Origin: Setophaga petechia
Lineage: Eukaryota; Chordata; Aves; Passeriformes; Parulidae
DNA: 64,000 nucleotides
Direction: 5' to 3'
Assembly (NCBI GenBank): GCA_024362935.1
Contig: JANCRA010000003.1
Location: forward strand, 36,641,291-36,705,290
Both the position numbers and the translations under genes were made by a program. A model generated the notes under the pieces. The model worked only from the letters and a program-made list of their open reading frames with translations. It ran no database searches and was not told the origin of the DNA. Positions 35,761 to 50,300 of the stretch are shown piece after piece. Every line of letters begins with the position of its first letter. Positions within the stretch are counted from its first letter, which is position 1.

Positions 35761-37334
35761 AGGCACAGAGAAGACTTGTATTTCCTTCCTAGGGGTCTTC
35801 AGCAAAATCATTTTGCAGGTCCTGGAAAAGGAAGTGAATTGTTATTGTACAGTGAAAAAAAAAGGTTTGTATGTATTTTATCTGGGGAGAGTAAAATAAT
35901 AGGTTTATAAACATCTGGTATGTAAATCATATAGAAGGGAAGTAATATAACTGAGGAGTAACAGAGCATGCAGGTAGAAATGCTTGAGTCCTAGTAATGT
36001 AATCAGTTGAACTTATTTGTCTCTGCTACTAAAAGCAGTGTGTGCTCATAGCTCAAAAACAGGCAGTGAGTCTATGTGCCAGAGCAAACGAAGTCAAAGT
36101 CTGCTCACCTCCTAAATAGGCATGTGTTGTGTATGTACATATATATTTATATACCTGCAGTCATATGTCTATATTAAGCTAGGAAAAGAAAGGCAGGAAA
36201 TTTTGATATGAACCATGAGAAAATCAGTTTTGCAGAGCGGACTGTGACACCAAATGCTGATCATGGATATATCTATATATATCCCTCTGAGAAAGGAGTC
36301 ACACTTCTGGACACTTAGCTCTAAAATGCCTAATGGAAAGACCCTACAGGATCTCAAATGGGTTTTTGATGCAGAGTGAGATATACTACTATAAGATACT
36401 CTGCCTTTAATAAACTTACAGGCTGTTGTGCTTTTAGTTTTAATTCTGAAAACATTTCTTACTACAGAACTATTTCAATTATGAGATAGTTGAGTTCTTA
36501 AGCCACCAGGTAAAGGCTTGGAACAGTCATTGCAAAAAGGAAGTGGTCTGAAAATTATGTAAACGGAATGAGTGAGGAAATGAAGAATGATCTGTTGAGC
36601 AATGAAACTGAGTGGAGGGGAACAGACATGGTAAATGTCTCAGTAGATGTGAAAGGGAAGGGGGAAATATTTTTGTATAATGAAGAAACAAAAGTAAAGC
36701 ATCAGCAAAACCAATCCTACTGTTTGTTGTATGCGTTTTTTAGCAATGTTTTAAACTACAGAATGAAATATTTGAGTGTGAATTTTTGAAAGATTTTTAG
36801 GAGGCTTTTACCTGATGTCTTAGTGATGGGAAGTAACATAAGGAAATCAGAAAGTTTCATCTGAGTTTTCACTTCCAAAATCCTTATTTCTTCCAAATAC
36901 TTTGCTGGGGAGTAGTCTGGTGTGTAATGCATCTTTAGACAAATTACTTCTTACTGTATAATATTTTTCAGAAATTGCCTTGCAATAGAGAAATTGTAGT
37001 TTTTATGTATTTCTCAGTGAAGGTGATTATTTTTGATAAGGTGCCAATAATGTTTTTTTAGACTATGTGGATAAGCTAGGCACAAGGCTGCTTCTCGTGT
37101 AGTTTACTTACTATATATTTCATTGAAGACTATGCATTGAGTCTGAATTAATTTAATCAAGTCTTCATACTCAGAACAGGTTCTTTGGTTTTATACATGT
37201 GATGGAATATCTTGGGTCAACCTTGAGTTTGATTCCTTTGCTAAGAGGCAAATTTGCCAAAGCCATGTAGTATCTTCATGGACAGTCTAGAAACTTTTAT
37301 TTAGATGATTTTTAATGTCTTTTATTGCTATATT

Positions 37335-37430
37335 AAAAAAAAAAAAAAAAAACCAAACAAAAAACCCACAACGAAACAACAGAAAAATCCCAAACCAATC
37401 CCACAACTAGCCAACCAAAGAAACACCAAA
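37335..37430. repeat. Poly-A run and A/C-rich tract
   Basis: Eighteen A are followed by about 75 bases made nearly only of A and C with CCAAA and CAAC steps. It may be a decayed retroposon tail or simple-sequence expansion. No LINE or SINE body is recognised just upstream. Confidence 0.75.
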
Positions 37431-40271
37431 GTATATTTAAAAAATTGTCATTGAAGTGGACCATCACTCAAGTAATGAACTTGAGTGCTGGTCATTAGTG
37501 TGAGATAGAGAGCTGAAGAGAATCCTGAAACTCTGAGGTTCTGGAGTTCAGACAAAGAGAATTTCAAGAAAAGTTAAATTCAGGCAAGTCAAACAAATCT
37601 TATTTCGAGTGGACACTAACTGTATCTATGACTCTCTTCCTCTCTTCCAATTCTTAGGCCAAGCTAGAATTAAGACTTTGTGTTTGAAATTTTGGAGTGG
37701 TTTTAAATACTATCAGATTCAGATTATCATGTAAACACTGAATTTTGAATGCTATACTTCTGCTATACTTTCATTTCAAGGATCTGCAGAAGTGACACCT
37801 CCGTTGACAAGCTCAAGATGCGTTTTTAGGTTTTTATGATATGTTTCCCCTTATATTACAGACCTTTAAATGGAGTTCTCTAAAGTCAGATTTTATCAGC
37901 TATCTAATTTATCACTGGTTAATGGTAGAGGTTAAGAAACATAACTGGAGTCTTTGACATTGTTTGTTATTTTACAGAAAAAAATTATATATATCTCCAA
38001 CTTCTTTATGACATGAACTTGCATGCAGTTCCTTGGATCTGATCCTGTGAAGTGTTTAGCTGCTGTTAAGATTAGTAATGTTATTTATCTCTTCCAAATG
38101 TAAGAGTTTTCAGAGTATTTATTGAAGTGGTTTTATCCAGTTTTGTTTCTGTACAAGTCATGCAGTTAATTTTCGGGATTTAAATGCACCGTTTGTTATT
38201 TTTGCTTTCACTGACATGTCAAGTGTATCATTTTCAGAACTCGTCTGTAGCACTATTTCACATTTGATACTTTCCTAACTAAGAAGGAAAGCTGCATGGC
38301 TTGTTTTCATATATGGTATGAATATTTATACTTTTTCTGCATTGCTATTAATTTGAAAACAGTGAGATGAATGAAAGTAATGAGTCAGAGAGGACAGTGT
38401 GTGTGTTACTAACAGAAAATTATTATTCAATTTCTTCTTAAGACCCGATGACTTAAAGGGCACAGTCCACATTCACTTCAGTCAGATCTTTAACACTCAG
38501 TAAGATTGGAGATTTAGGTTTTACCACTTTGTGGAGGCCCTTGGATTATTCCCAAACCAGTGTATAAAACCTGTGAGAATACTTACAAATACATCACTTA
38601 AATTTGTATCTTTCACTTGTTTTGTTCCTCTCTGGAAATAAACTGCACTATTTCCAGAACTTGTGTTTTTCTTTCAGATGTCTGAAACTGCTCAGCTTTG
38701 TATAGAAATGTCTAGGCTTCAGTGCAATAAAGGCCAAGTTACATATCTAGCTTAGAAATTATACTACTATAATGAACTCAAACTCTTACCCTTGTTCTCT
38801 CTCCCTGTCTGAGCTTGGATTCCATTTTTTCTCTCCTTTTGCTTTACTTCAGTGACTCATTGTGTTCTGCCTAGTGTACCCTGAAGCTTAATACTTGATG
38901 CCAAGTTGACTTATCACAGTCATGCGTTTCTAAAAACTTGGTTCTGCTTGTTAGTCAATAGAAGGCAAGCTAAAGAAAAAAACATTAACAAATGAGAACA
39001 GTTTTGTGTCACCATTGCTCTTTGAGAATCATCTTGATATGGTCACTTTCATCTCTCTCCTTTTTTTTTCTCTTTACACAACAGAGCATCATTAAGAAAT
39101 GTCAGATAAAGATATGTGATTATGTATTGTTGCTCCTATTAGTTTATTGGAGCATTTTGCCTAAATATAAAAGTACTGATGAACAGCTTATTTTAGGAAT
39201 GTATGGAGATCCCATAGCTGTAGGAAAGCTACTCTGATAATGTTTGTACTTTAATATATAACAAAGAAAATGTTTTAAAGGTAATGTTACAAGTAAAAAA
39301 CAGCATTCAGCATTTCTACATTGTATGAAATGACAAGATGGAGGTACACAACTGCATGAGAAAAAATCTTATATGTTTTTATTTATACTGATCTTCTGAA
39401 TGGAAACCTGAATTTTAGAAGTAAAGTCAACCATGATATAACCACTAGGCTAGGTAAGAAACAAGAGCATTTAATAGATTTCTTCCTCTCCATTTCTGTG
39501 ATTGAATTTTTAACTGCTTAATTTGTTCAACTATAGAGTGTTATATTTATTATAGGTATCAATTTATTGAGCAATATATGCTATGTCCAGATAATATACC
39601 GGAGAACAGTGGATTTGCATGTCTTTGGTCTTAATGTAACCCCTTGTTATTTGACCAGACAGCAAAAACTCCTATCATTTTCAAATCACTGTATCATGTT
39701 TAAGCTTTTAATTATTGGTTCATTGAGTTATTTTTTAGAAAACCTATTTGCACATTTATTGTACCTTTTCTGAATTCACTTGAAGACAAACTAAAATAAA
39801 CTGAGAAGGCACAGGCTTTTGGCAGTGCATTATTGCCACTAACCTCTTCAATCTAGCTGGAATAGTGGATTCTGTAGTTGGTCAGTAGTGGTTCCTTTCA
39901 CATTTGATCCCTCTTTTGAGGTGCAGTATCCTAAATTTGTCTAATCTGCCAATCTTCTTTATCGAGTGCAGTGGGCTTGGAAAGCTGAAGGAAGGACTGC
40001 AGAATCATTGTAAACCAGGAGTATTCTCTAGTTACAGAATACACTTTTTACTCTCTGTGGAAGATAAGACTTATGTACTGTCTCCTGGGAGAGTCCTTAT
40101 TTTTGAGAAGGAAGTGTCTCAAAAAAAAGTTTTCAAAAAATATTCAAGTGTTATTGAAAGGGGTAACTTTTCTCCTTGTTTTGCACGGGCCTCATTTGTA
40201 GCCTTCAAATATTGCCCTGAATTTAGCAGGGCGTGTTTATTAGTATGCAGAAAAAAGTTTTCAAAATATTA

Positions 40272-40296
40272 ATAGCTTATTTGCCAAATAAGCTAT
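40272..40296. other. Perfect palindrome, 12-bp arms, 1-base centre
   Basis: The left arm is ATAGCTTATTTG. The right arm is its exact reverse complement after a single C. Such an AT-rich inverted repeat can form a cruciform or hairpin. No associated gene is seen. Confidence 0.8.
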
Positions 40297-41271
40297 GGTG
40301 ACTCTTACTACCCAAATCTGTGGAGAGTTGAATCAGATTTTGTTTATCTGTGGACACCTCTTGTGTGTTTTCTACTATCACATAACTTATGATCAGTAAG
40401 GGGGAAACAATACTGCAAATATTTTTGGTCTGGAAGACAGATAGCCTAGGACTAATTAAAAATCCTCACTTTCGTGAAAAGAGGTATCTTTAAAATCTGG
40501 AAATTGACAAGGATTTGATGAGCTGCTGCATTTCCAGTCCAAGCCAAACCCTCTGTATGGTTGCTGTAAAACTGGCTCATTGGTCTCCTTTGGGGCCAGT
40601 CTGGTTTGTGATCTTATAATATGATGGAATCCAGTTGCAAATAAAATAAATTCATAACTGATAGTAAAATAAAGACTGCTTTAATATATTAGCAGCATAT
40701 TAACTTCAGGATCTGTCCGAGGTGAAATTAGTGCAAAGCTGGGAGGATATTGACTGAAAATATATATGCTCTATACATTCATTGAGCTTTGTTTTTTCCC
40801 CAGGCAAGTGTGCAGTGACTGCTGGAGGTTGCTTCTTCCAGTAGAGCAAAACCCTGTTGGCTTACTGTGCTGTCACTGTGGTCTGTTTTCCAGGACATGG
40901 GAGAGTTGTTTCTCAAGATAGCCAAGTAAACACAAAGCTCTGAAATTATGAATTGTTGGATCTGTGAAATCATGGCTGTTAAGACTGAGTAAATAGATCT
41001 AATGAGACCCTAATTGCTATTGTCTTCATAAACTTCCACTGTCCACGAAAGGTCCATGTTGGGCTTAAGGTATGACTAAGGCCCTACAAACAAAGAAGGA
41101 TTCAGAGCCAATGTTTTTGGGGCATCTTGCAATTTAGACTCCTGGGCTGATCAATCTGTTAGTTACTTAAAAATGGCGTAATCTGTGAGCTAGCTACATC
41201 CCTGCTGCAACTGAGACACATTACTGGAGATGCCTGTGATATCAACTGTTAGAGAAAATATTTATCATTCT

Positions 41272-41320
41272 CCTAGAACCATAGAATGGATTGGGTTGGA
41301 AGGGACTTTCCCCACCCCAG
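41272..41320 (-). repeat. CR1 LINE 3'-end fragment
   Basis: The plus strand reads CATAGAATGGATTGGGTTGG followed by AAGGGACTT, the reverse complement of the conserved CR1 3' terminus. Only about 50 bases remain. Confidence 0.75.
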
Positions 41321-44300
41321 TCAGGGAATAACTATAGAGGAATCAATTCACTAATGACTGATGTTGTAGAGCCTTTTGTCTTGCTTAAGACTTTTCATCA
41401 TTTATTTTTATGTTCTTATGTTCATGTCAGTAAGGAAAGGAGAAAAGGAAAACTTAATGACAAAATCAATTCTGATCAAACAAAGGTAGGTAATCCAAGC
41501 ATCATAAATTCAGGAAGCCCAAATTTGGTTTTCATGTAGTAGTCAAGACATTTGTGCATTAGACACACAAAAGTTGAACATTGAAATCAGAACTGAATTT
41601 ATGGCTTTGGAGGGAATTTTGAATCGGTTTTTTGCCTAATTTTTTACACTAAGTTTATAAATACGTGCATACATATAGATTGCACAAACAAAAACCCAAA
41701 CAACTCTACTGTTAATTCCAAAGATGATAAATATAAATCAAGCTGTTTATCTCACCAGAGGGATGTCTTATGAAGATATGCTCCTCTGTGTTCTTTGTAA
41801 TAGGCAGTTCATCATTGCTATTACAGCCTTTTCTGCCTGAAATCCTGTAGTGTTTTTCACCCTCACTTAGAGTTTCAATTTTTTGACTGGCCAAAGATTT
41901 GTCAGGATTGTGAGTAGCAGGTCCACTTCCCACTTAGATGATTTTTAATATAGTGTAGAGATGCACATGAATGCACCTGTTGCTTAAATTTTACAGCATT
42001 ATATTTTCCCTTAAAAAGTACTGCAGCTTTTTAAAGAATGTTTAAATTACATGTTCATGTAATGTTCATGGCACAATCTGAGAGGAGCATGACTGTACCT
42101 CTAGGCTGACTTTTATGTACAGGCTGGCACAAGGTATGTGCAGGGGCTTTTGAGGTCAAGTTTAGGCACATGTTACATCTGGCTGAAAAAATCTCCAGAT
42201 GTGTCCTGGCTAAAATTTCAGAGAAAAAAAGACCTCTTTTCCTTATGAATAGAGAACTAGTTTTTTCGTGTAGAATTAGAATCATTGATAGTATAAATTA
42301 TCTAGAGAGGTTCTGTGCGAAACGCTTTCTTGGGAGGAATGAAAGGTTTGACACAGTGTTGATACAAGTGTAAGTGGTCCTACTGTAGACAGTTTAATTT
42401 TTTTGCCTTTTTGGCTAGGAAAAGTTTGGTTAATGCTTATATAACGAATGTACCTGCTTGAAGAAAAGCAAACAGAGAAAACAATGACTTTTCCTGTTGA
42501 TATAAAATGCAAAGCACCATGCCAAACGAGGCCTTTTAACAATTCTTTAATAATAGTCTCAATTTTCAGTAACTCTTTTAAAGCAGGAAGAAGCAGCAGC
42601 ATAGCATTCATGAGATATCTGATGGGTATAATAACGGTTGATTCCAGACTTTTTTTGTACACTATGATTACATAGGTTGACTTTACTTACACTGTCTGTG
42701 GCTTTGCCCACATATCGAATGACTGCCTTGGACCATGTGTCTGTCTTTTCTGAATAGTAGAGCACTGCTAAAGGGTACAGTTTGTGTTGCAGTTGGGCAA
42801 CACTTAAAATAGGAAGAAGGTAGAGAGTAATGGAGCTCTGCCACCCACAGTGCTAATTAAATTTATTAATGTGAAAGAAAAACATTCTCACAAGTTACTT
42901 AGGGCTAATGGACTTCTAGGGTTTTTTCCTGTTTATTTTGTTTTCAGTAGAGTAATAGGCAATGAAAGTACCTATTGCTTTGAGGGTACTTGGTGAGAAG
43001 AAACTGAGGATAAGTTTCATTAAAATCCCTTTTATAATTGAGGAAAATTTGTCTAAAAGCTTACATTTGAGTTAGATGTTGGAGGAATTTGTTTACTATT
43101 CCTGATGAAAGAATGAGTTGTAAGATTTCTAGTGTATCTAAGTATCAGCCAGATCACCTGAGTTCCTCTTCTGAAGAAATTGCTGTGGTCTGTGGGCCCT
43201 CCCTGTCCAGGTAGTGGGACTGGGGCACAGGCTGGGGGCAGCCCTAGCCCCAGAGCATCAGACAGCTCCATGGGACAGGCAAAGGCTGGGCCAGGATGCT
43301 GGCCCTTGGGTGAGGTTTGGGATCAGGCTTGGTAACGTGAACTGGAGTCAGACACTGCTTCGGGATGGCTGGGCATGGCCGTGGGGGTGGAGTGGGACAT
43401 CAGCATCTTCTGCCTGTTTTCTCTGTGGAGTTTGAATGCAACAGTTGCTGTCATTGCACACCCTGGTCCTGCATTAGACAGAAATCACTGTTTTCTGTCT
43501 CTTCCATTTCACAGAAATAAATGCTCATTTTACCCTTTCAAATTCCCATTGTCAGTGATGTTTGCAATTTAATGTTCAGCACTGATTCTTTGCTCTATCT
43601 GCCAGGTAATTTAGTACACATCACCACTGCTGCTGACAGAAATGATTGGTTTGAATGAGCAGACTATGAAATTTGTTCTTAGACAATGTATTGCTTGTGT
43701 TGTGAGGAAAAAAGGCTCTCTGATGTCAGCCACATGTAAATTCTCAATTTCAATGAGAAAGGAAAATATCCTTGTTTTCAAAAATAGGTCAAATTTTCAT
43801 AAGTTGATAAAGAACATTAGTATATTCCTGCTGAGATAGGTACCGGCTCTTTTGTACTTTAGGTCTGTTTGAATATGATCTTAATGTTATTTTTGAATTT
43901 TAAAGGTAGGCTCTGATTTTGAGTATTAATATTGGTAATAGGATATAATAGCACAAATTTTCTCTTACCATAGCATTTTGTAATGTATAGCTACTTTCGC
44001 AAAGAAGAATAGTATAAGCTGAATCTATGAATTTGTAAAAAAGGAAAGTGTCTCTAGAAGAAGAACAGGTATGAAAATTCAAGTAAGTCTGAAGTTGAGA
44101 ACCCTGATAGCAGAGCTGCAAGACTGGAATGACCATTCGGAATGTCCACTTAATCTTGTCCTTTCAAAATGTTCATTCCTCTTTTTCAGCATTTAATTTT
44201 TTGTGTCCCATGGTTGTTTTTACAGTTTCAATAATCTGAGATTAGTACATGCTTAGATTTATAGATGATTAATCCAATGAATGACACTCAATAAAATGTT

Positions 44301-47300
44301 TGTTAGGGTATAGCAGGTTTCATATTTGGTAGGCAAGAATTCTTGCCTTGTTGCTAACAGCAGAATATGAAAGATTTCTTTCTTGTCTGTCCCTAGCTCT
44401 ATTCAGCAAATGTACTTCTGGTACAATATGAAGCACTTTTGGGGAATGTGGCTTTTCCCTTTTCCTAGATATAATGATTACCCCTGAATATAACCATTAT
44501 CTCTAACCTTTAATTTGCACAGATGAATGGTTCACTGCATATAATTTCATGGCTATGGTACCAGAACTCCTGTGTAATGATTGGTTCATCGGCCCAAGGC
44601 TATCTAAGGTGCAAGTCAGCTTGCATGTAAAACTATTCCATTACCAGGAGCCAGACTCTTATTTTTCTCCCTCCTAAGTCATGCTTTAGCTGAGAGAAGT
44701 CAAAGACCAAATCAACATCTGTTAATTGAGAGTGCTGGCATTAAATTAAACAAAGTTTTTGGGTTTGAAAATCTTAGAAAAGCAGTTGCCTGTGATTACT
44801 GCAGCTGAGAAGCAGCAGCTGTACTGACTTAATGTAGGAATTTAAAGAACTAAACTGCTCTCAGAATGGTCTCAAAAAGCTATAAACACTCAGTGAATGT
44901 TGACTTTGTTGTATGCTTATAAACTGTTGGGTTACTTCTGATAGATCCATATTTCTTTCATCACCACCTGACCCGTGGAAGGCACAATGACTTGGAGCAT
45001 TTGCACTTTATTCACATTTTAAGGTTTAATTGATAGTCTATGTTACTCTTAAATTTCTGAATTAGGCAGTCTATGGTAAAGAACTTCTACTAAATCAAAC
45101 TACTGAAGTGCCAGAAGTAAATAAGACTGCCAATGCAATGGTGGCATGTCAATTTAAAACAGATTGCGATTGCAGCACTTTCGGTGTGTCAGCTCAACTT
45201 CATGAAGAGAGCCTGAACTCCACTTCTGTGGGAGTTTTGAAGAACATCAAACTAATCTTGTATATGTAGGCTTGACAAAAAGCTGACGATAGTTACAAAC
45301 AGTCATCATTAAAGGCTAATGTGGGACACCTGTGAATGGGCATCTAGGCTTAGGTGGAAAGACTGCAAAATGGACAATGTGACTGTTTTGTGGAACGAGT
45401 ACTTAAAACATAATTTAATTATTTCTGATCTATTGGAAACAGTCTTTTCATGAGTGGCCTAGTTTCCAGAGGGTGGGAAGATGTAGCCCTGAAAGGTGTG
45501 CTTGCGACAAGGTTTAGGTACTGGATGCTTCTGAAACCCTTCCAGAAAAGCTGTCACTGACTGTTTACTGCAATTGTACAAAGACCTGGAGCAGAGAGGC
45601 AGACCTCTGGCCTCCTTATCTAGGCCCATTTCTTCTCTCCTTGTACCAAATCCTTTCAAATACTGCTGTCTGAAATCGAAATTACCAGATATATCTGGAA
45701 TTAGATATTAATGATTCTAAGTATGAAGCTACTCATACTAACACCTTACTTGTTTTTATGCCTTAATTGTATTTGAATTTCACTCCAAATGTGACAGCTT
45801 TTCTGATTTTGTATACGTGCATTCAGCTATTTCAGCCTTTATTCCTTGTATGAATAGAGAATGGAGGCATTTCATCTGTCTTTGAGAGGTGAAATGCTTG
45901 AATCTTGTTAATCACACTTCAAATGAGAAAATACACAATGCAAAATGCCATGCTTTGAACTTGGGGACTTTGTCACTTAACTGTTGAATAGTCTAAATCA
46001 GCTTAAATAATTTTCCCACCATTCAGGTTTTTTTATGTGGTTTTTCATATTATCTTACAAGAGTCTTTTATTTGGATCTCTAATAGAATAATTTTGTAAA
46101 GCTACTTTGTGCTGAGACTGGTCCACATGTATGTCCTGTGGAGGGCAACAAGCAGTAGTAAATCATCTGGGCACATCCATGTAGCCTTTGAAATGTCAGA
46201 GAATTCTGGTATAACCCTTTCTGTTCATGTCAGTCTTGGTAATATCCTTTTTATCACTGGGAAAAGGACAGGATTTATAAAACATCAGCAGATACGTATT
46301 GCTTATCAGGAGCAATCCATAGGCAGCATTATTGGATTTACTGACTCTGATGGGACAGCTGATAAGCCTTTTCTGGTCAGCAGCCCTCAGGGATATGAGG
46401 AAGTCAGCCTTTATTTTTCCTTGAAACAGGCCAATCTTCTATTATCTTTGCTTTGACTTTTTCAAGTATATAGTAGCCTTGGATCATGCAACTCCTCACA
46501 TCTTGAGTTAACATTTTCAGCAAGAGTATGAGCCAATGTCAAGGTCACCCCTTAGTAGTGCCCTGGGGTGCCGGTGAGACAACGAGCTCTTGAACAAACC
46601 TTCCTGTTCAGTTGTCGTATATTCTGGGGTTAGGGATGTCTCATGAACGATACTTATGTATGTGAAGTATGTAAAGCTAAATTTTAAAAATAAACTTAAA
46701 GTCAACAGCAAACAGGTTCTGAACACTAAATGATAGATAAAATGCTTCTGTCTATTAGATCTGATTGCGCAGAGCAAAGCTCTGGGCTGCTGTTTGTAAT
46801 GGGTCATTAAACCCAATGAAATCAACTGCCTTAGGTCAATACTGATGTTAGGCCATTCATATTATTTGTAACAGCAAATATTTCATGGTGTCCTTTAAAA
46901 TTAGAACACTTTCACAGTTATTTTCCCACCTCCATTTCTGTATTAATGACAAGGATCATGCTAGTCATATTATTTCTTACCTTTCTTCAGTTCATGCTTT
47001 AGATTTTTTTTTTGGTAGTTCTTTAAATTGGTGTTTTAGTATCAAAGAGGAAAGAAGATACTTATGGACTTGGGATGGGAGAGTTATTTAGTTTTATCTA
47101 TGTGATAAAGCAGAGAATCCAAAAAATGTTATGGTTTCTTTAAACTTTTTCTTTTTTTCCAGGTGTCATTTTTTAAATTTTAAATTTATACCTTAGCATC
47201 ATTGTGCATATACACATTAGCTGTATTTGCTTTCTGCCATTCATATTCTTCCTGTGTTTTGTTTGTTAAAAACATGGTTTAAAAGGGATCTCTTTCAATC

Positions 47301-50300
47301 TCTTCTATATCAGTGCTGCTATCCTGCTGAAAATCTGAGGGTGGAGGTTTCATCAGCTGTCCCTTAGCTACTCCACTCTCCTGATTAACTTTCCTCTAAT
47401 CAGAACCTTCCCAGATGACAGCAGTGACAACAGGTTATAGTTGTAGCATTATGCAGTATGGAGAGGCATCTCTGACATAAATTTTAACTCCCATTCAAAT
47501 AGTTGTAGGCTGGAGTTAAATTTCTGCTCAGCTGCCCTTTAGCCTGGCCAAACAAGTTCAGCTCGGGTTTTATGCCCAAAGCACTTAAGCTATTTTAAGA
47601 TGCTTGTGCCTTCTGCAAATGAATATTTTTGTTCTTTTTCTATGCCTTGTTTTGTTTTCTGTGTTTTTACAGGCTCCTGAGCCTCTTCGGTCTTCCTTTG
47701 TCAACCTTTTCAGACACAGTTGAACCATAATTCTGTATTTGTATCATTATACCTGTAATGTCTTTGAAAAGTGGTTGTAATCTTGAGGTTGAGAGCTCTT
47801 TTTGAACTATAAACCACCCTTTAGACAGTTGAGGTGTTTTGTCTGTAATGTTACCTTCATGGGTAGATACTAATGCAGAATATTTAGTGGATTGTGGGAA
47901 ATATTTGTAAGTGAGCTATTTTGGATGGTTTAAGTTATGATGGCTTGCTACTAATGAGCACATCTAATAAATTGGCAGATAAACAGCAGCTTGCTGCCTT
48001 TCAGTGTGTATTTAGAAACCTCCCTTATAAATGTCATAAAGATTTTCACAGTGGTATCTCAAGTGCACTGACATATTTGTTATGCAGAGTCAGTGGCTGT
48101 CAGACTGTTTTCTTCTAACGCTTACTTTTCACTATTTGGGCATGAGCTTTCTTGGGAGATAAAATTTTTTGAAAGAAATATCTCTTTTGTCCCTTTTGTG
48201 TTTGCTATGAGATAATACAGTGAAAAATTGCCACATAGAATTCTCCAAACTATGCTTGAGTTATTGGTGATGGAATTATTTTTCAGCTGACCTCTAGTTC
48301 TGAGGCATAAATATGACTATGAGGATATTATTTATGCAACATGCCACTTAAAAAGTGGTATATCAGCAGTACTCAGAATATACAGCTCCCTTTTTTACAG
48401 GCTCCTATGTCGTAAGAGCTCATTTTGTCTGCAATGAATATGTTTACCAACTCAATGGCAGTGATTAGGAATTTTCAGTTCCACTCAAATTGTTTAGTAC
48501 ATATTAGGTGATGGCACAGAATAAGCTGTCTGACCTGAGTGTCTCCCACTACTCCTGCTATATTCAGCCAGTACAAGTCATTAGCAGAGAGTTTGAAAAG
48601 GGGCCCTAAAGAGTCATATCTTTATGCTAGGATAAAGGGATAAAAAGCAGTCAAAGCAGAAAGCTGGTGATGGACTATTTGTTGTGTGCACATCCCAGAA
48701 GGAATGTTTGTACTTCTTCAGAATAATGGTGTGTTTCTACAGTGTAAATGTCTGATGTTTCTTTCTGTTAGGTCTGAGTGATGATATGTAGAGTAAAATC
48801 CTTAAAGAGAGACACAGGAATTGTTAAGAAGTCATATACTGCCTTGATAAACCTTGCATTTGTGTTACTACTTGGCTTATTTTTTGGAACTCTGTGTTGA
48901 AATGAATTTTAATGAAATAAAAGAATTCTACAGAAGTACAGTTCACTTCAGGCTTCCACATTATCTTCTCCTGCTATAATTCTCTATTTGTTATTTACCA
49001 GTGTAAGAAGACTGGAAATTTCAGTTAGCCACAGAAGAAGGAAGACTACTTTAAAAATGCCAGGCTTCTTTTCTTTAGATTTAGCTCAAAAACAGTCTGT
49101 GTTTTTTGCTTCACTCCAATGTTCATTGTATTATTCATCTTAAAGATTTTCTAGAAAGTATCATTGATGTAACTTTCTGCACTTTAAGGAGATTTTTTTA
49201 GCTAGTCGATCTACATTAGAATAACATTTTTCTATGTACTTTTTCATCTGTTTCTTTCATGATAAGATATTTGGGCTGCTTTATCTGCTTAAAGCAATTT
49301 GGAAACATTAAAAACCACAGCTTCAAAATTTCAGAGTTGATGACAATAATATAGATAAATGCTTGCTGTTTAAATACAGTTGATCAGCTTTACCATGTTG
49401 AAGATGGGGATGCTTTCCAATGACACTGCTGAGATGAAGAGTTGCAGCTAGCCTCCACTTTGTTTCAAAAAAAAACCATCCCACTGTATGCATTAGATAA
49501 AGGATCTACTTAAGAAACACTAAAATCATCATATTCCCCACGAGTAAAAAATGCAATGCACAAAAACCTATGCAGTGCTTCACGTAACGTAAATGTCTAT
49601 ATGTTATTCAGTTTACCTTCTTGCTTCTGTATGTCTAATCACACATATTTTGACCAAAATACATGCTTTGATGAAAATAGATATTTTAGGAAGGATACAG
49701 CTTTGATTACAGCATACTTGACTGTCAGATGCTGCACAAGATTTCTATTATAATGTCTGCAGTTCCACAAGTATTGACTGAAAATACTAAGTTGTTTAAT
49801 TGCTGCTTAGCTTTTCTAGCTGAAAGATTTAGTAGGTGATTTGATATGTTGTTTCCATATGTGCTAGAAATAACTCGGTAAACTTCCATTCCTCCTCCCC
49901 TCCTCTGAGAAACAGTGAAAGCAATTATGGGTATAGTAGACCTGAATCACAGCACTTTAATTGAATTTGAATCAACTGGGTGTGCTTGCTGACTTGTTTG
50001 TTGATTTGTTTCCTCTAAACTATGATTCTTTAAAGGCGCACCTGCAAGGACTAGACTTTCTGACTGACATCCAGAATTGTGTGCCAGTTAAACCTTTGGA
50101 TAAACCATTTTAGGACAAACAGCTCAAAGGTAGACTGACCAGCAGAGGGGAGGAAATCACAGAGCCCTACAGAAACTCAGGTAGACTCCATCCAGTCCAA
50201 AATCAGGGTGGCACTGCTAGGGGATAGGAAAATCTTTACTTGGATTCAGTAGCCTTTGTCCTGGCATTCTTAAACCTTGTGACTGTATGCAAATGGAAAT

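Larger units (their letters stand above)
35761..41271. other. Host AT-rich DNA, no gene recognised
   Basis: There is no convincing exon. The stretch contains an 18-A run followed by a CAA-rich segment at 37335-37430 and a perfect 12-bp-arm palindrome at 40272-40296. A 122-codon open frame at 39904-40272 has no recognised domain and no supporting signals, and is treated as chance. Confidence 0.6.

Noticed and set aside
39904..40272. 122-codon plus-strand frame
   Set aside because: The region is AT-rich with no recognised family and no promoter or splice signals. It ends in the palindrome region by chance.
46109..46456. 115-codon plus-strand frame, possible exon
   Set aside because: No domain, no clear splice context or codon signature. 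It is likely chance.
47641..47715. Possible splice acceptor and exon after TTTTTACAG
   Set aside because: A pyrimidine tract plus AG is common in AT-rich DNA, and the following frame shows no known protein.
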